The position numbers and the translations under genes were made by a program. From contig JBCBAC010000007.1 in the NCBI GenBank assembly GCA_038532735.1, positions 1-64,000 on the forward strand: a stretch of 64,000 nt of DNA, written 5' to 3'. This document shows, piece by piece, positions 1-9,551 of this stretch. The notes beneath the pieces were generated by a model. That model did not search any database. It was not told the DNA's origin and worked only from the letters and a program-made list of their open reading frames with translations. This DNA comes from JAHTBL01 sp038532735 (GTDB taxonomy: Bacteria > Pseudomonadota > Alphaproteobacteria > Rhodobacterales > Rhodobacteraceae). Position 1 is the first letter of the stretch. Each line of letters opens with the position of its first letter.

Positions 1-38
1 TCGGTCTTGTAAGCCATAGGCGTGGTCTTTCGTAGAGG

Positions 39-2822
39 TCACTCAGCGGCGACAGATTGCAACTCGGCAGGCTCGACACGGACGGCCGAGAACTTGAATT
101 CAGGGATTTTGCCGAAAGGATCGACGGCAGAATTGGTTAATATGTTGGCCGCAGCCTCGACATAGGCGAAGGGCAGGAACACCATGTCTTCGGCCACCGC
201 GCGGTCCGCGCGCGCCATCACAACAAGGCTGCCGCGACGGGTCGTCAGCTTCAAATGCCCGCCCGGCTCAACACCCAGCTTGCGCAGGGTTTTCGGATGG
301 AGCGAGCAGTTCGCCTCCGGCTCCACCGCGTCCAGAACCGGCGCGCGGCGGGTCATCGTGCCGGTATGCCAATGCTCCAACTGCCGACCCGTGGTCAGGA
401 TCATCGGGAAGTTCTCGTCCGGCACCTCCGCAGGTGGCGTCACCCGCGCAGGCGTGAACATCGCGCGCCCCGCACGGCGCGGGAAGCCATCGCCAAAGAC
501 CACGGCCTGCCCCGGATCGGTGTTGGACAGCGACGGATATGTCACCGCGCTTTCCTTCTCGAGCCGCTTCCACGTGATGTGATGCAGCGACCGCATCGAC
601 ATCTTCATCTCGTCAAAGACCTCACGCGGATCGTCATAATCCCAATCCAGACCGACGCCGCGCGCCATCTCGACGATGATTTCCCAATCCTCGCGCGCCT
701 CACCCGGCGCATCGACCGCCTTGCGCGCCACCTGCACCTGACGGTTGGTATTCGTCACTGTGCCCGATTTCTCAGGGAAGGCCGATGAGGGCAAGATCAC
801 ATCCGCAAACATCGCCGTCTCGGTCATGAAAATGTCCTGCACCACCAGATGCGTCAGCCTTGCGAGCGCCTTGCGCGCATGTTCCACATCCGGGTCCGAC
901 ATCGCGGGGTTCTCACCCATGATATACATGCCGCGAATTTCGCCCCGGTAGATCGCGTCGATAATCTCGACCACGGTCAGCCCCGGCTGCGCGTCAATCT
1001 CGGTGCCTTTCCAGATATGCCGGAAAAGCTCGCGCACTTCGCTATCGGCCACCGACTGATAATCCGGCAGCACCTGCGGGATCAGCCCCGCATCCGAGGC
1101 CCCCTGCACATTGTTCTGCCCACGCAGCGGATGCAGCCCCGTCCCGGGCCGTCCGATCTGACCACACAGCAGCGCCAACGCGATCAGACAGCGCGCATTA
1201 TCCGTCCCGTGAATGTGCTGGCTGACACCCATCCCCCAGAAGATCATCGCATTGCGCGCACCCGCAAAGGTGCGCGCCACATCGCGGATCATCTCGGGCG
1301 TGATGCCACACAGCTCCGACATCCGCTCGGGCGTAAACGCCCGGATATGCTCACGAAATTCAAAAAATCCTTCGGTGAAGCCCTCGATATACTGCCGGTC
1401 ATACAGCTTCTCTTCCACGATCACGTTCATGATCGCATTGAGAAGCGCCACATCCGTCCCCGGCCGGAACTGCAGCATATGCGAGGCGTGCCGCTTCAGC
1501 CCCTGCCCGCGCGGGTCCATGATGATCAACTCACCGCCACGCTTGGCAAACTGCTTGAAGAACGTCGCCGCCACCGGATGGTTTTCGGTCGGGTTCGCCC
1601 CAATCACGATCGCCACATCCGCGTTCTCGATCTCGTTGAACGTCGCCGTCACAGCCCCGGAACCCACATTCTCCATCAGCGCCGCCACGGACGATGCATG
1701 ACAAAGCCGCGTGCAGTGATCGACGTTGTTGTGCTTGAACCCCTGCCGGATCAGCTTCTGGAACAGATAGGCTTCTTCATTGGTGCATTTCGCGCTGCCG
1801 AAACCCGCCACCGAAGCCCCACCAAAGTAGCTGCGCAGGTCCACAAGGCCCTCCGCGGCTTTCTGCAACGCCTCTTCCCACGTCGCCTCGCGGAAATGGG
1901 TGAACGGGCTGGCGGGGTCCACGTTCAGCCCCTTCTCAGGCGCATCCTCGCGCCGGATCAAAGGCTTCGTCAGCCGGTGCGGGTGGTGGATATAATCAAA
2001 CCCGAACCGCCCCTTGACGCAAAGCCGCCCCTCATTTGCAGGCCCGTTGATCCCCTCAACATACTTAACCGCTCCGTCCTTGATCTTAAGCGACACCTGG
2101 CAGCCCACCCCGCAAAACGGGCACACCGACTGCACCTCGTCGTCGTAATCCTTGCTGTCGCCCACCTGCGTCGCATCCACAACGCTCGACGGCATCAACG
2201 CCCCCGTCGGACAGGCCTGCACGCATTCGCCGCACGCCACACAGGTGCTGTCGCCCATCGGATCGGCAAAATCGAAGGTCGGATAACTGTCATGCCCGCG
2301 CCCCGCCATGCCAATCACATCGTTGACCTGCACTTCGCGGCACGCCCGCACGCAGAGCCCGCATTGAATGCAGGCATCAAGGTTCACGCTCATCGCGACG
2401 TGGCTGTCATCGAGCAGCGGGATGCGCTCTTTTTCCAGCTTGGGGAAGCGGCTCTCGCTCACCCCATTGGCCTCGGCCATGTCCCACAGATGGGAGGACT
2501 GATCGTGCGCGACCCCACGCTCGGGCTGATCGGCCACCAGCATTTCAACAACCATCTTCCGCGCCGTCTTCGCGCGGGCGGAGTCCGTTGTCACGACCAT
2601 CCCGTCGACAGGCTCACGAATGCAGGACGCCACCAGCGTCCGCTCGCCTTCCACCTCGACCATACAGGCGCGGCAGTTGCCGTCGGGGCGATAGCCCGGC
2701 GCAGGCTTGTGGCACAGATGCGGGATCACCAGACCGCGGCCGTTCGCGACCTCCCAGATCGTCTCACCGGGCTGGGCCTCAACCTCGACCCCGTCCATCG
2801 TAAAGCGGATCACGTCGCTCAT
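39..2822 (-). CDS. fdsA: NAD-dependent formate dehydrogenase, alpha (catalytic) subunit
   Basis: Oxidises formate to CO2 at a bis-molybdopterin Mo or W site and passes electrons through Fe-S clusters to the NADH-forming beta subunit in the cytoplasm. The 927 residues show a [2Fe-2S] domain (C37, C50, C53, C67), two ferredoxin-type [4Fe-4S] motifs (C151-C161 and C194-C204), another [4Fe-4S] motif (C234, C237, C241, C268), and the metal-ligand motif RLCHASS with C374. The NuoG-type His-Cys3 cluster expected near residues 100-125 is absent: HDQSSHLW has no cysteines. Last gene of a three-ORF operon, overlapping the 81-residue ORF by 4 bases. The nearby tungstate importer suggests a W enzyme; that is inference. 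Confidence 0.95.
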   Translation of the reverse strand: MSDVIRFTMDGVEVEAQPGETIWEVANGRGLVIPHLCHKPAPGYRPDGNCRACMVEVEGERTLVASCIREPVDGMVVTTDSARAKTARKMVVEMLVADQPERGVAHDQSSHLWDMAEANGVSESRFPKLEKERIPLLDDSHVAMSVNLDACIQCGLCVRACREVQVNDVIGMAGRGHDSYPTFDFADPMGDSTCVACGECVQACPTGALMPSSVVDATQVGDSKDYDDEVQSVCPFCGVGCQVSLKIKDGAVKYVEGINGPANEGRLCVKGRFGFDYIHHPHRLTKPLIRREDAPEKGLNVDPASPFTHFREATWEEALQKAAEGLVDLRSYFGGASVAGFGSAKCTNEEAYLFQKLIRQGFKHNNVDHCTRLCHASSVAALMENVGSGAVTATFNEIENADVAIVIGANPTENHPVAATFFKQFAKRGGELIIMDPRGQGLKRHASHMLQFRPGTDVALLNAIMNVIVEEKLYDRQYIEGFTEGFFEFREHIRAFTPERMSELCGITPEMIRDVARTFAGARNAMIFWGMGVSQHIHGTDNARCLIALALLCGQIGRPGTGLHPLRGQNNVQGASDAGLIPQVLPDYQSVADSEVRELFRHIWKGTEIDAQPGLTVVEIIDAIYRGEIRGMYIMGENPAMSDPDVEHARKALARLTHLVVQDIFMTETAMFADVILPSSAFPEKSGTVTNTNRQVQVARKAVDAPGEAREDWEIIVEMARGVGLDWDYDDPREVFDEMKMSMRSLHHITWKRLEKESAVTYPSLSNTDPGQAVVFGDGFPRRAGRAMFTPARVTPPAEVPDENFPMILTTGRQLEHWHTGTMTRRAPVLDAVEPEANCSLHPKTLRKLGVEPGGHLKLTTRRGSLVVMARADRAVAEDMVFLPFAYVEAAANILTNSAVDPFGKIPEFKFSAVRVEPAELQSVAAE

Positions 2823-3064
2823 TTGCGGGCCTCTCGTGCTCTAACTCTGATGTTATGCTTTTCTATTTCTTCACCAGCCCATTCCGCTATTTGCTCATGC
2901 TGATCAAAAGAGTTTTGAAACTGTAAGAAACCGGGAAATCTCTCCGCAAACCACGAAGCAAAATCATAGGAAATGTCTAGGTCAGTAACACCCTCGATGC
3001 CCCTTTCTTTTAGGAAAACGGGCACCTCTTGGACTACCTTACTCTGAGCCTCTCCCTTTCTCAT
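2819..3064 (-). CDS. Small unknown protein between the formate dehydrogenase subunit genes
   Basis: An 81-residue ORF that I do not recognise. It shares 4 bases with the stop of the beta subunit gene upstream and 4 with the start of the alpha subunit gene downstream, so it looks translationally coupled on both sides. The protein is charged and soluble, with no signal peptide or membrane segment; the middle is aromatic (YDFASWFAERFPGFLQF) and the end basic. The DNA is clearly poorer in GC than its neighbours: two 60-base rows (2881 and 2941) counted 38% and 47% GC, which suggests a recent arrival or relaxed codon use. It is not FdsC or FdsD by size or motifs. Confidence 0.7.
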   Translation of the reverse strand: MRKGEAQSKVVQEVPVFLKERGIEGVTDLDISYDFASWFAERFPGFLQFQNSFDQHEQIAEWAGEEIEKHNIRVRAREARK

Positions 3065-4752
3065 TTGCTCACCTCATCGGCAAAATGCTGCATCACCAGC
3101 TTGATCGGGTTGGGCGCCGCCTGCCCCAGACCGCAAATACTCGCATCTGACATCGCGGTGCAGAGACCACTCAATAACTCCTGATCCCAAATATCGGCTT
3201 GCATCAGCTTCACGGCCTTTTCGCAACCAACGCGACAGGGCGTGCATTGCCCGCAGCTTTCATCCTCGAAGAACCGCAGCATGTTCAGCGCAGCATCGCG
3301 GGCGGCGTCCTGATCGGACAGAACGACAACCGCAGCCGAGCCGATAAAGGTCCCCAAGGGTTGCAACGTGTCAAAGTCCAGCGGCACATCGTCAATCGAC
3401 GCAGGCAAAAGCCCCGAAGACGGGCCACCGGGCTGATAGGCTTTGAAGACATGCCCTTCAGCCATACCGCCCGCCGCATCAATAATGTCCAGGATCGTAG
3501 ACCCGGCAGGCAGCAAATAGACGCCCGGTTCCGCCACACGACCCGACACCGAATAGCTGCGCAGGCCCACGCGCCCGTTCATCTCGACCGAGTTCAAAAC
3601 CTCCGGCCCTTCGCGGCACACCTTTGCAACCCAATACAACGTCTCGACATTGTGCACCAAAGTCGGACGATCAAAGATCCCCACCTGCGCCACAAACGGA
3701 GGGCGATGCCGCGGCAGCCCGCGTTTGCCCTCGATGCTTTCGATCATCGCGCTTTCTTCGCCGCAGATATAGGCGCCCGCCCCGCGCCGCAGGTCGATAT
3801 AGCCCTCGGCCACGATCCCAGCGGCCTCCAACGCCGCAATCTCGCTGCGCAAAATCCCCAGCACCGCCGGATACTCGTCGCGCATGTAGATGAAGCAGGT
3901 CTCAGCCTCAACCGCCCACGCTGCAATCAACATCCCCTCAAGGAACAGATGCGGCGTGCGCTCCAGATAGTAGCGGTCTTTAAACGTGCCCGGCTCGCCC
4001 TCATCGCCATTCACGGCCAAATAGCGGGGCCCAGCATTGCCGCGCACGAAACCCCATTTCTTGCCCGACGGAAAGCCTGCCCCGCCTAGCCCGCGCAGGC
4101 CCGAGGACAGCACATTTTCCTGCACGTCTTCCCAATCGCCATCTGCGCGCAACGCCTTTAGCGCGTCGTAACCACCGTCCGCAACATAGGCGTCGAAATC
4201 CTGATAATCTGGCACATGCGCATGGGTGTCGCCCGCCGCAATCGCAGCCTCGACCTTCGCCAGATCGGCGTTGTCGATATGGTTATGCCCCAGCTCCAAC
4301 ACCGGCGCAGTATCACAGCGGCCCATGCACGGCGCGCGAAGAACGCGGACTTCAGAGGCGTCCAGCCCATCCTCAAGCGCCGCTTTCAACTGCTGCGCGC
4401 CCGCCAGTTCGCAGGACAGTGAATCGCACACGCGGATCGTCAGCGCAGGCGGCACCGGCGCGCCTTCCTTCACCACATCGAAATGCGCATAGAAGGTCGC
4501 GACCTCATAGACCTCGGCCATCGACAGTTTCATCTCTTCGGCCAGCGCCCGCAGATGCGCCGCCGAAAGACAGCGGTATTCATCCTGAATGAGGTGCATG
4601 AACTCGATTAGCAAATCGCGGCGGCGCGGACGGTCACCCAGCAGGGCACGGATCTCGGCCAGCGCAGCATCATCGAACTGACGGCCCTTCGGCGTGGCGC
4701 GGCCTTTGCCACGTCCCGATTTCCAAACGCCCTTACGATCGTCCAATGCCAT
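3061..4752 (-). CDS. fdsB: Formate dehydrogenase beta subunit, fused NuoE/NuoF-type (diaphorase)
   Basis: Takes electrons from the alpha subunit and reduces NAD+ at FMN. Residues about 25-175 are NuoE/FdsG-like with a [2Fe-2S] set C109, C114, C142, C146. Residues about 205-563 are NuoF/FdsB-like, with the glycine-rich GLRGLGGAGFPSGKKW segment for FMN/NADH and a [4Fe-4S] motif C500, C503, C506 and C540. Separate fdsG and fdsB genes are the Rhodobacter capsulatus pattern; the fusion resembles the two-subunit tungsten enzyme FDH1 of Methylorubrum extorquens. First gene of the operon; GGGAGG lies before the ATG. Confidence 0.93.
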   Translation of the reverse strand: MALDDRKGVWKSGRGKGRATPKGRQFDDAALAEIRALLGDRPRRRDLLIEFMHLIQDEYRCLSAAHLRALAEEMKLSMAEVYEVATFYAHFDVVKEGAPVPPALTIRVCDSLSCELAGAQQLKAALEDGLDASEVRVLRAPCMGRCDTAPVLELGHNHIDNADLAKVEAAIAAGDTHAHVPDYQDFDAYVADGGYDALKALRADGDWEDVQENVLSSGLRGLGGAGFPSGKKWGFVRGNAGPRYLAVNGDEGEPGTFKDRYYLERTPHLFLEGMLIAAWAVEAETCFIYMRDEYPAVLGILRSEIAALEAAGIVAEGYIDLRRGAGAYICGEESAMIESIEGKRGLPRHRPPFVAQVGIFDRPTLVHNVETLYWVAKVCREGPEVLNSVEMNGRVGLRSYSVSGRVAEPGVYLLPAGSTILDIIDAAGGMAEGHVFKAYQPGGPSSGLLPASIDDVPLDFDTLQPLGTFIGSAAVVVLSDQDAARDAALNMLRFFEDESCGQCTPCRVGCEKAVKLMQADIWDQELLSGLCTAMSDASICGLGQAAPNPIKLVMQHFADEVSK

Positions 4753-4807
4753 GCCAAGCCTCCCTTAGCCCACACCAACTCACCGCTGATGAGACGGGAA
4801 ATTACAC

Positions 4808-4826
4808 AATTGCATACGATTGTATG
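4808..4826 (-). promoter_or_regulatory. Candidate operator before the formate dehydrogenase operon
   Basis: The 162-base leader before fdsB holds an inverted repeat CATAC-GATT-GTATG (4813-4826), which is also an imperfect direct repeat (ATTGCATACG then ATTGTATGAG). The nonamer AATTGCATA at 4808-4816 recurs at 11012-11020 before the tungstate transporter operon. The binding protein is unknown; the identity as an operator is inferred from symmetry and position only. Confidence 0.3.
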
Positions 4827-4914
4827 AGACACAGATATGGTCATTTCCGACATTGAGGGGACGCGCACGTCTCGCCTCAGCCACGCTTTGACGCCTATCG
4901 GAAATTTTGATGCC

Positions 4915-5775
4915 CTATGCGACGTCTCGCCCGCGGGCCAGCTCGACGTTCAGAGCCGCTCCCAGCAGAATCAAAAACGCACTGATATATAGCCACATCA
5001 GCATCGCGATCACCGCCCCGATGGAGCCGTAAACCTCATTATAGGTTCCGAAATTCGACAGATAGATCGAGAACGCGGCAGAGGCCGCTGCCCAGAAGAT
5101 CACCACCAGAAAGCTGCCCGGCGTGATCCAGCTCATCTTGTAATTCGGTCTGTTTGGCCCGTAGCGATATAGCAGGCTGAGCGCCATCAAGAGAACCGTG
5201 ATGGCTGTGCTCCACCGCAGGATTTCGATTATCAACTCGGCGAAATCTCCCAAGGGCAGAAAGGCCAGAATGATCGGAACGATCACGATGGCGGTCAACG
5301 CCACCAAGGCCACGCCCACCAGACAGGCCGTCAAAGACAGCGCAATCACGTAATGCATCAACCCGCCCCGGTTCGAGGCCCCATGGATCGTGTTTAACCC
5401 TCGGATCAGAGCACTGACGCCTGATCTGGCCGACCATACGGCAAACAGAATCGACAAGGCGCCAGCCCATCCCAGCGTGGAGGACGACGTGCGTACAAGC
5501 CGGTCGACCTGGCTGCCCAAGAGCCGGAACGCATCCTCCGGGATAATGCCGCGCATCAATTCGAGCTGCGCATCCACAATTGCGGGGTCCGACACCAGGC
5601 CCCAGATCGCAATGATCGCCGCAAGTCCAGGAAACACCGCCAGAATGCCGTAAAACGCGATCCCCGCTGAAATGAGCGCGAGGTTTTTTTGATCAATTGC
5701 CGTATAGACGCCCTTCAGCGCCTGCCCCCAAAGCTGGGTTGCGGTCTTGGTGGGATCGGCGTTGCTATCTGTCAC
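4915..5775 (-). CDS. YihY/BrkB-family inner membrane protein
   Basis: A 286-residue polytopic membrane protein of the YihY/virulence-factor BrkB family (once wrongly called ribonuclease BN); the molecular function of the family is not settled. About six hydrophobic segments can be seen, with family-typical stretches such as the LISAGIAFYGILAVFPGL helix near residues 33-52 and a C-terminal helix near residues 250-275. It overlaps the upstream ABC exporter gene by 4 bases (ATGA type), so the two are probably translated together and may both serve the envelope. Confidence 0.85.
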   Translation of the reverse strand: MTDSNADPTKTATQLWGQALKGVYTAIDQKNLALISAGIAFYGILAVFPGLAAIIAIWGLVSDPAIVDAQLELMRGIIPEDAFRLLGSQVDRLVRTSSSTLGWAGALSILFAVWSARSGVSALIRGLNTIHGASNRGGLMHYVIALSLTACLVGVALVALTAIVIVPIILAFLPLGDFAELIIEILRWSTAITVLLMALSLLYRYGPNRPNYKMSWITPGSFLVVIFWAAASAAFSIYLSNFGTYNEVYGSIGAVIAMLMWLYISAFLILLGAALNVELARGRDVA

Positions 5776-7568
5776 GTGTCCATCTCTTCGGGTTTGTTCA
5801 GATTGAACAACGCCCGATAGACCGAATTGGTTGCCATCAACGTCTCATGGGTCTCAAACGCCACGACCCGGCCTTGATCCAGCAGCAGCACGCGGTCCAC
5901 CCACTGCAGCGTCGAAGGGCGGTGCGTTACAAACAGGATCGTGCTGTCTTTTGCTGTCTCCACCGTGGCCTGCATGATCGCGCGCTCATTGGCACCATCC
6001 AGCGCACTCGTCGCCTCGTCATAAATGTAAAGCCGCGCGTTCTTGACCATCGCCCGCGCGATTCCGACGCGCTGCTTTTGCCCGCCCGACAGGCTCGCGC
6101 CATTCGGGCCAATCTCGCTGTCCAAACCATCGGGCATCTCGTCGGTGAACGCGGTGACCATCGCCCGCGCCGCCGCCTGCGCAATCTCTTCATCAGAGGC
6201 GTCGGGCTTGCCGTCGCGGATGTTGTTGCGGATCGTCCCATCGAACAGGAACACGTCCTGCGAAATCAGCGCAATCGCATCGCGCAACGCCTCTGGCGCG
6301 ACCTCCGCAATGTCCTGCCCGCCGATGGAGATCACGCCCTTGGTGGGCGCATAAAACCGCTGCACCAGATCAATCAGGGTGGTTTTCCCGGCGCCAGACC
6401 GACCAACCACCGCGATCCGCTCCCCCGGTTTCGTCTCGAAGCTCACGTCATGCAGCGCCGCCGCCTCGGCGTTGTAGCGAAACGAGACATCTTCGAACCG
6501 CAGCGCGGAATTGCGCCCCTCAAACGTCGCGGTGCCCGTCGGCGCATCCTCTTTGGCCGAGGCGAAAAGCCCGTACATCTGCCCCACCTGCACCACGCCT
6601 TTCTGGATCATCACCCAGTTCTGCGACACCCGCTCTGCCGGTTGATAGGCCAGCAAAAATGCGGTGATGAATGCGGTAAAATCGCCCGGCGTCCGCGTGC
6701 CCTGCCCGGTTTGCCAGGACGCGTATAGGATGAACAAGCCAATCGCGAGGCCGCCCAGAAACTCCATCAGCGGGATGGTCAGCGATGTTGTTTTGGCGAT
6801 CCCCAGCATGCGCGCTTCAAGCGCGTTCACGGCGGCGGCGAATTTCGACTTGGACTTCTCCTCCAGCCCGTAGCTTTTGACGGTTTTGATCCCCTCGAAC
6901 GCCTCCGCGCCGACGGCTTGGATCTTGCCCTGCAACTCTGTCTCTTCCGCCGCCACCGCCTTGATACGGCGGGTCAACAACGCAACAAGGCCAAAGATCA
7001 GCGGGAAGAGGACTGCCAGCGACAGCGACATCAGCGGATCGGTGTAGATCATCACGCCGACCAGCCCGATCAGCGTCAGCACATCCGTGGACAGCTTATT
7101 CAACACCGTCGTCACGATCAGCCCGGAGGCGCGCCCGAACAGCATCACTTCGGCCATGTGTTTAGCTGCGTGTTTGCCCGCGAAATAGGGCACCGATTTC
7201 GCAACCATCGCCTTGAAGGTGGCCTTCTGGTAAAACGCGGCGACAGAGCGCATGAACTTCGAGCCGATCACGACATTGGCGTATTCGAACCCGCTTTTTC
7301 CGATACTGACGACGACCAGCATGGCGGCCACCTGATATGCCGCCGTCGCACTACCCGCGACAAAAACCTCGTTCACGATCAGCTTCGTCGAATAGGCCAA
7401 GGCTGCGGTAAACCCCGCCACGCCGATCATGCAGATAAGCGAGCCGACATAGAGCTGCCAGTGACGCGGCAGCGCCTCGCCCAGCAGGCGCCGGACGATC
7501 TGAAGCGATGTCATGTCGGTGGAGGGGTCGGCCATGCGTGAAGGCATCCAAGGTTGCTGCGCACTCAT
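5772..7568 (-). CDS. MsbA-type ABC exporter (fused membrane and ATPase domains)
   Basis: A 598-residue half-transporter that should work as a homodimer exporting a lipid-like or hydrophobic substrate. The first 330 residues hold six membrane segments. The ATPase half has Walker A GRSGAGKTT, the signature LSGGQKQR, Walker B-type LYIYDEATSALD and the H-loop FVTHRPS. The first residues are polar and weakly conserved, so the start could be an internal Met at 8, 12 or 19. Cotranscribed with the YihY-type gene. MsbA or a multidrug exporter cannot be told apart from sequence alone. Confidence 0.88.
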   Translation of the reverse strand: MSAQQPWMPSRMADPSTDMTSLQIVRRLLGEALPRHWQLYVGSLICMIGVAGFTAALAYSTKLIVNEVFVAGSATAAYQVAAMLVVVSIGKSGFEYANVVIGSKFMRSVAAFYQKATFKAMVAKSVPYFAGKHAAKHMAEVMLFGRASGLIVTTVLNKLSTDVLTLIGLVGVMIYTDPLMSLSLAVLFPLIFGLVALLTRRIKAVAAEETELQGKIQAVGAEAFEGIKTVKSYGLEEKSKSKFAAAVNALEARMLGIAKTTSLTIPLMEFLGGLAIGLFILYASWQTGQGTRTPGDFTAFITAFLLAYQPAERVSQNWVMIQKGVVQVGQMYGLFASAKEDAPTGTATFEGRNSALRFEDVSFRYNAEAAALHDVSFETKPGERIAVVGRSGAGKTTLIDLVQRFYAPTKGVISIGGQDIAEVAPEALRDAIALISQDVFLFDGTIRNNIRDGKPDASDEEIAQAAARAMVTAFTDEMPDGLDSEIGPNGASLSGGQKQRVGIARAMVKNARLYIYDEATSALDGANERAIMQATVETAKDSTILFVTHRPSTLQWVDRVLLLDQGRVVAFETHETLMATNSVYRALFNLNKPEEMDT

Positions 7569-7640
7569 ATGATGATTGAGGGGCCAAACTCAAGCAATCC
7601 CAGTTGAATGCGGCGCGCCCTTCGGCCTAGGCTCTGCCCC

Positions 7641-8582
7641 ATGGATGACGCCGCCCCCGACTATCTGACGACCAAAGAGCTTGCCGCTTTGCTGCGGCTG
7701 AGCGAGCGGAAAGTCTATGACCTGGCATCTGGTGGCGAGGTGCCCTGCACCCGCGTCGTGGGCAAGCTGCTTTTCCCGCGGGCCGAGGTCATGGCTTGGA
7801 TCGACGGCAACCGGTCGGGGCCAGAAGCGGTGCCAAGCCCCTTGCCCGGTATTTTCGCGGGCAGCCATGACCCGCTGCTCGACTGGGCCTTACGCGAAAG
7901 CGGCTCCGGTCTGGCCGCGTTTTATGATGGAAGCCACGATGGTCTAACCCGCGTCGCAGACCGTCAGGCGATCGGTTGCGGTCTGCATATTCGCGAAGGG
8001 GACGGCTGGAACGCTGCAACCGTCGCGACCCAGCTCGCAAACGCGCCCGTCGTGCTGATCGAGTTCGCCAAACGTCAGCGCGGCCTCATTGTCGCCTCTG
8101 GCAACCCGCATGGGATCACCGGCATCGCCGATCTTGATCCGGCATCAGCGGCAAGCGCCAGCGAAGCTCCGTCCGCCTCAGCCAACGGTCAAGCCCTCCG
8201 TTTTGCCCGCCGTCAGGAAAGCGCCGCCAGCCACCGCATGTTCGCCGACCTCGCCCGGGCGGCGGGCGTTGATGCCGCGGCCCTTGCCGGGCCTGCCCAA
8301 CCCATGCGCACCGAAGGCGATGTGGCGGCCGCCATCGCCGAAGGTAAAGCCGATGTGGGCTTTGGTATCGCGGCCAGTGCCGCACAAATGCGCCTGGATT
8401 TCATCCCTCTCCTGACCGAGCGCTACGACCTTCTGGTCTGGCGCGCGGCATGGTTTGAGCCGCCGTTTCAAGCGGTGCTCGAATTTCTGCGCTCCCCCGT
8501 CCTTGCCGCCCGCGCGGTTGAGCTTGGCGGCTACGATCTTTCCGATCTGGGGCGCGTGCATTTCAACGGGTGCGCGGGCTGA
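7641..8582 (+). CDS. HTH regulator with periplasmic-binding-protein-like domain, likely tungstate/molybdate-responsive
   Basis: 313 residues. An excisionase/MerR-like helix-turn-helix (about residues 6-50, YLTTKELAALLRLSERKVYD) is followed by a PBP-like domain of the kind found in one-component oxyanion sensors such as TunR. It points towards, and ends 137 bases from, the tungstate operon tupBCA, so control of that operon and perhaps of formate dehydrogenase is a fair inference. The start at 7641 removes 11 arginine-rich residues of the longer frame from 7608; neither start has a clear ribosome site, so the message may be leaderless. Confidence 0.8.
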   Translation: MDDAAPDYLTTKELAALLRLSERKVYDLASGGEVPCTRVVGKLLFPRAEVMAWIDGNRSGPEAVPSPLPGIFAGSHDPLLDWALRESGSGLAAFYDGSHDGLTRVADRQAIGCGLHIREGDGWNAATVATQLANAPVVLIEFAKRQRGLIVASGNPHGITGIADLDPASAASASEAPSASANGQALRFARRQESAASHRMFADLARAAGVDAAALAGPAQPMRTEGDVAAAIAEGKADVGFGIAASAAQMRLDFIPLLTERYDLLVWRAAWFEPPFQAVLEFLRSPVLAARAVELGGYDLSDLGRVHFNGCAG

Positions 8583-8702
8583 CGCATCGCACGGTTTTCT
8601 TAAGAAATCATTGAAAATAAGGGCGCTCAAACGTTAACCTATATTATGTTAAGTCTCTGAAAATAAAAGGTAATGATATCAATCTAGGGCCGCGCAAAAG
8701 CC

Positions 8703-8720
8703 GGTTTCGCACGCGAAACC
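8703..8720. terminator. Hairpin between convergent regulator and tupA
   Basis: GGTTTCGC and GCGAAACC form a near-perfect palindrome just past the stop of tupA. There is no clear T-run, so it may be a weak or Rho-assisted terminator for either gene. Confidence 0.4.
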
Positions 8721-9535
8721 TACCTGCCTGCATTCGGAAAAAAGAGCTGCTCCCCGTCCACCTGATACCCCGCAATCGCGGCCTGCCCTTCCGGGCCGAT
8801 CAGCCAGTCGATAAACGCCTGCCCGTCCTCCGCCTTGACGGTCCCGTGCCGTTCCGGATTGACCAGAATAACACCGTATTGATTGAACATGCGCGGGTCG
8901 CCTTCGACGGCCACGCGATGCGCACCCTTGTTGCCAAAGGCGATCCATGTGGCGCGGTCCGTCATCACATAGGCGCCCATGCCAAGCCCCGTGTTCAGCG
9001 TGGCCCCCATGCCCGACCCGGTCTCGCGATACCATGTGCCAGAGGCCGCGCCGACATCGACGCCCGCCTCAGACCACAAGCGCAGCTCAGCCTTATGGGT
9101 GCCGCTGTCATCCCCACGCGAGGCGAAGGGTGCTTCGGCCTCCGCGATCTGTGCAAGAGCTGACACTACATCCGAGGTGCCTGCAACGCCCGCGGGGTCA
9201 TCTTCCGGACCGACGATCACAAAGTCATTATACATGACGTCGAACCGCTCCACGCCAAAGCCATCGACCACGAAGGCCTCCTCCGACGGTTTGGAATGCA
9301 CCAGCAGCACATCGCCATCGCCATTCATCGCATTGCGGATCGCCTGCCCCGTGCCGACCGCGACCACGCGCACCTCAATATCAGTCTGTGCAGTGAATTC
9401 GGGCAGGATCGCGTCCAGCAGGCCCGAGTTCTGGGTCGAGGTCGTCGATTGCACCGTGATGAACCGTTCCGCAGCGAAACCTGTCAATGGCAGGGCGACG
9501 GACAAGGCAAGACCAAGGATCAGGTGTTTGAGCAT
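8720..9535 (-). CDS. tupA: Tungstate ABC transporter, periplasmic binding protein
   Basis: Captures tungstate in the periplasm and delivers it to TupB/TupC. 271 residues with a signal peptide ending near AAERF (residues 21-25). The oxyanion-binding stretch STTST lies directly after it (residues 30-34), as in TupA proteins. A perfect ribosome site GAAGGAGG precedes the ATG at 9535, which settles the start against a longer frame reaching 9700. Last gene of tupBCA. ModA-like molybdate binding cannot be fully excluded, but the STTST motif and the B-C-A layout favour tungstate. Confidence 0.9.
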   Translation of the reverse strand: MLKHLILGLALSVALPLTGFAAERFITVQSTTSTQNSGLLDAILPEFTAQTDIEVRVVAVGTGQAIRNAMNGDGDVLLVHSKPSEEAFVVDGFGVERFDVMYNDFVIVGPEDDPAGVAGTSDVVSALAQIAEAEAPFASRGDDSGTHKAELRLWSEAGVDVGAASGTWYRETGSGMGATLNTGLGMGAYVMTDRATWIAFGNKGAHRVAVEGDPRMFNQYGVILVNPERHGTVKAEDGQAFIDWLIGPEGQAAIAGYQVDGEQLFFPNAGR

Positions 9536-9551
9536 GGTGCCTCCTTCAGAT

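Noticed and set aside
1..16. Possible start of a following gene on the minus strand (ATG at 16, reading Met-Ala-Tyr-Lys-Thr)
   Set aside because: Only five codons are inside the window and no convincing ribosome site precedes it; it cannot be supported.
849..2903. 684-codon open frame on the plus strand
   Set aside because: Antisense shadow of the formate dehydrogenase alpha gene; the translation is rich in His, Arg and Pro and has no domain sense, as expected opposite GC-rich coding DNA.
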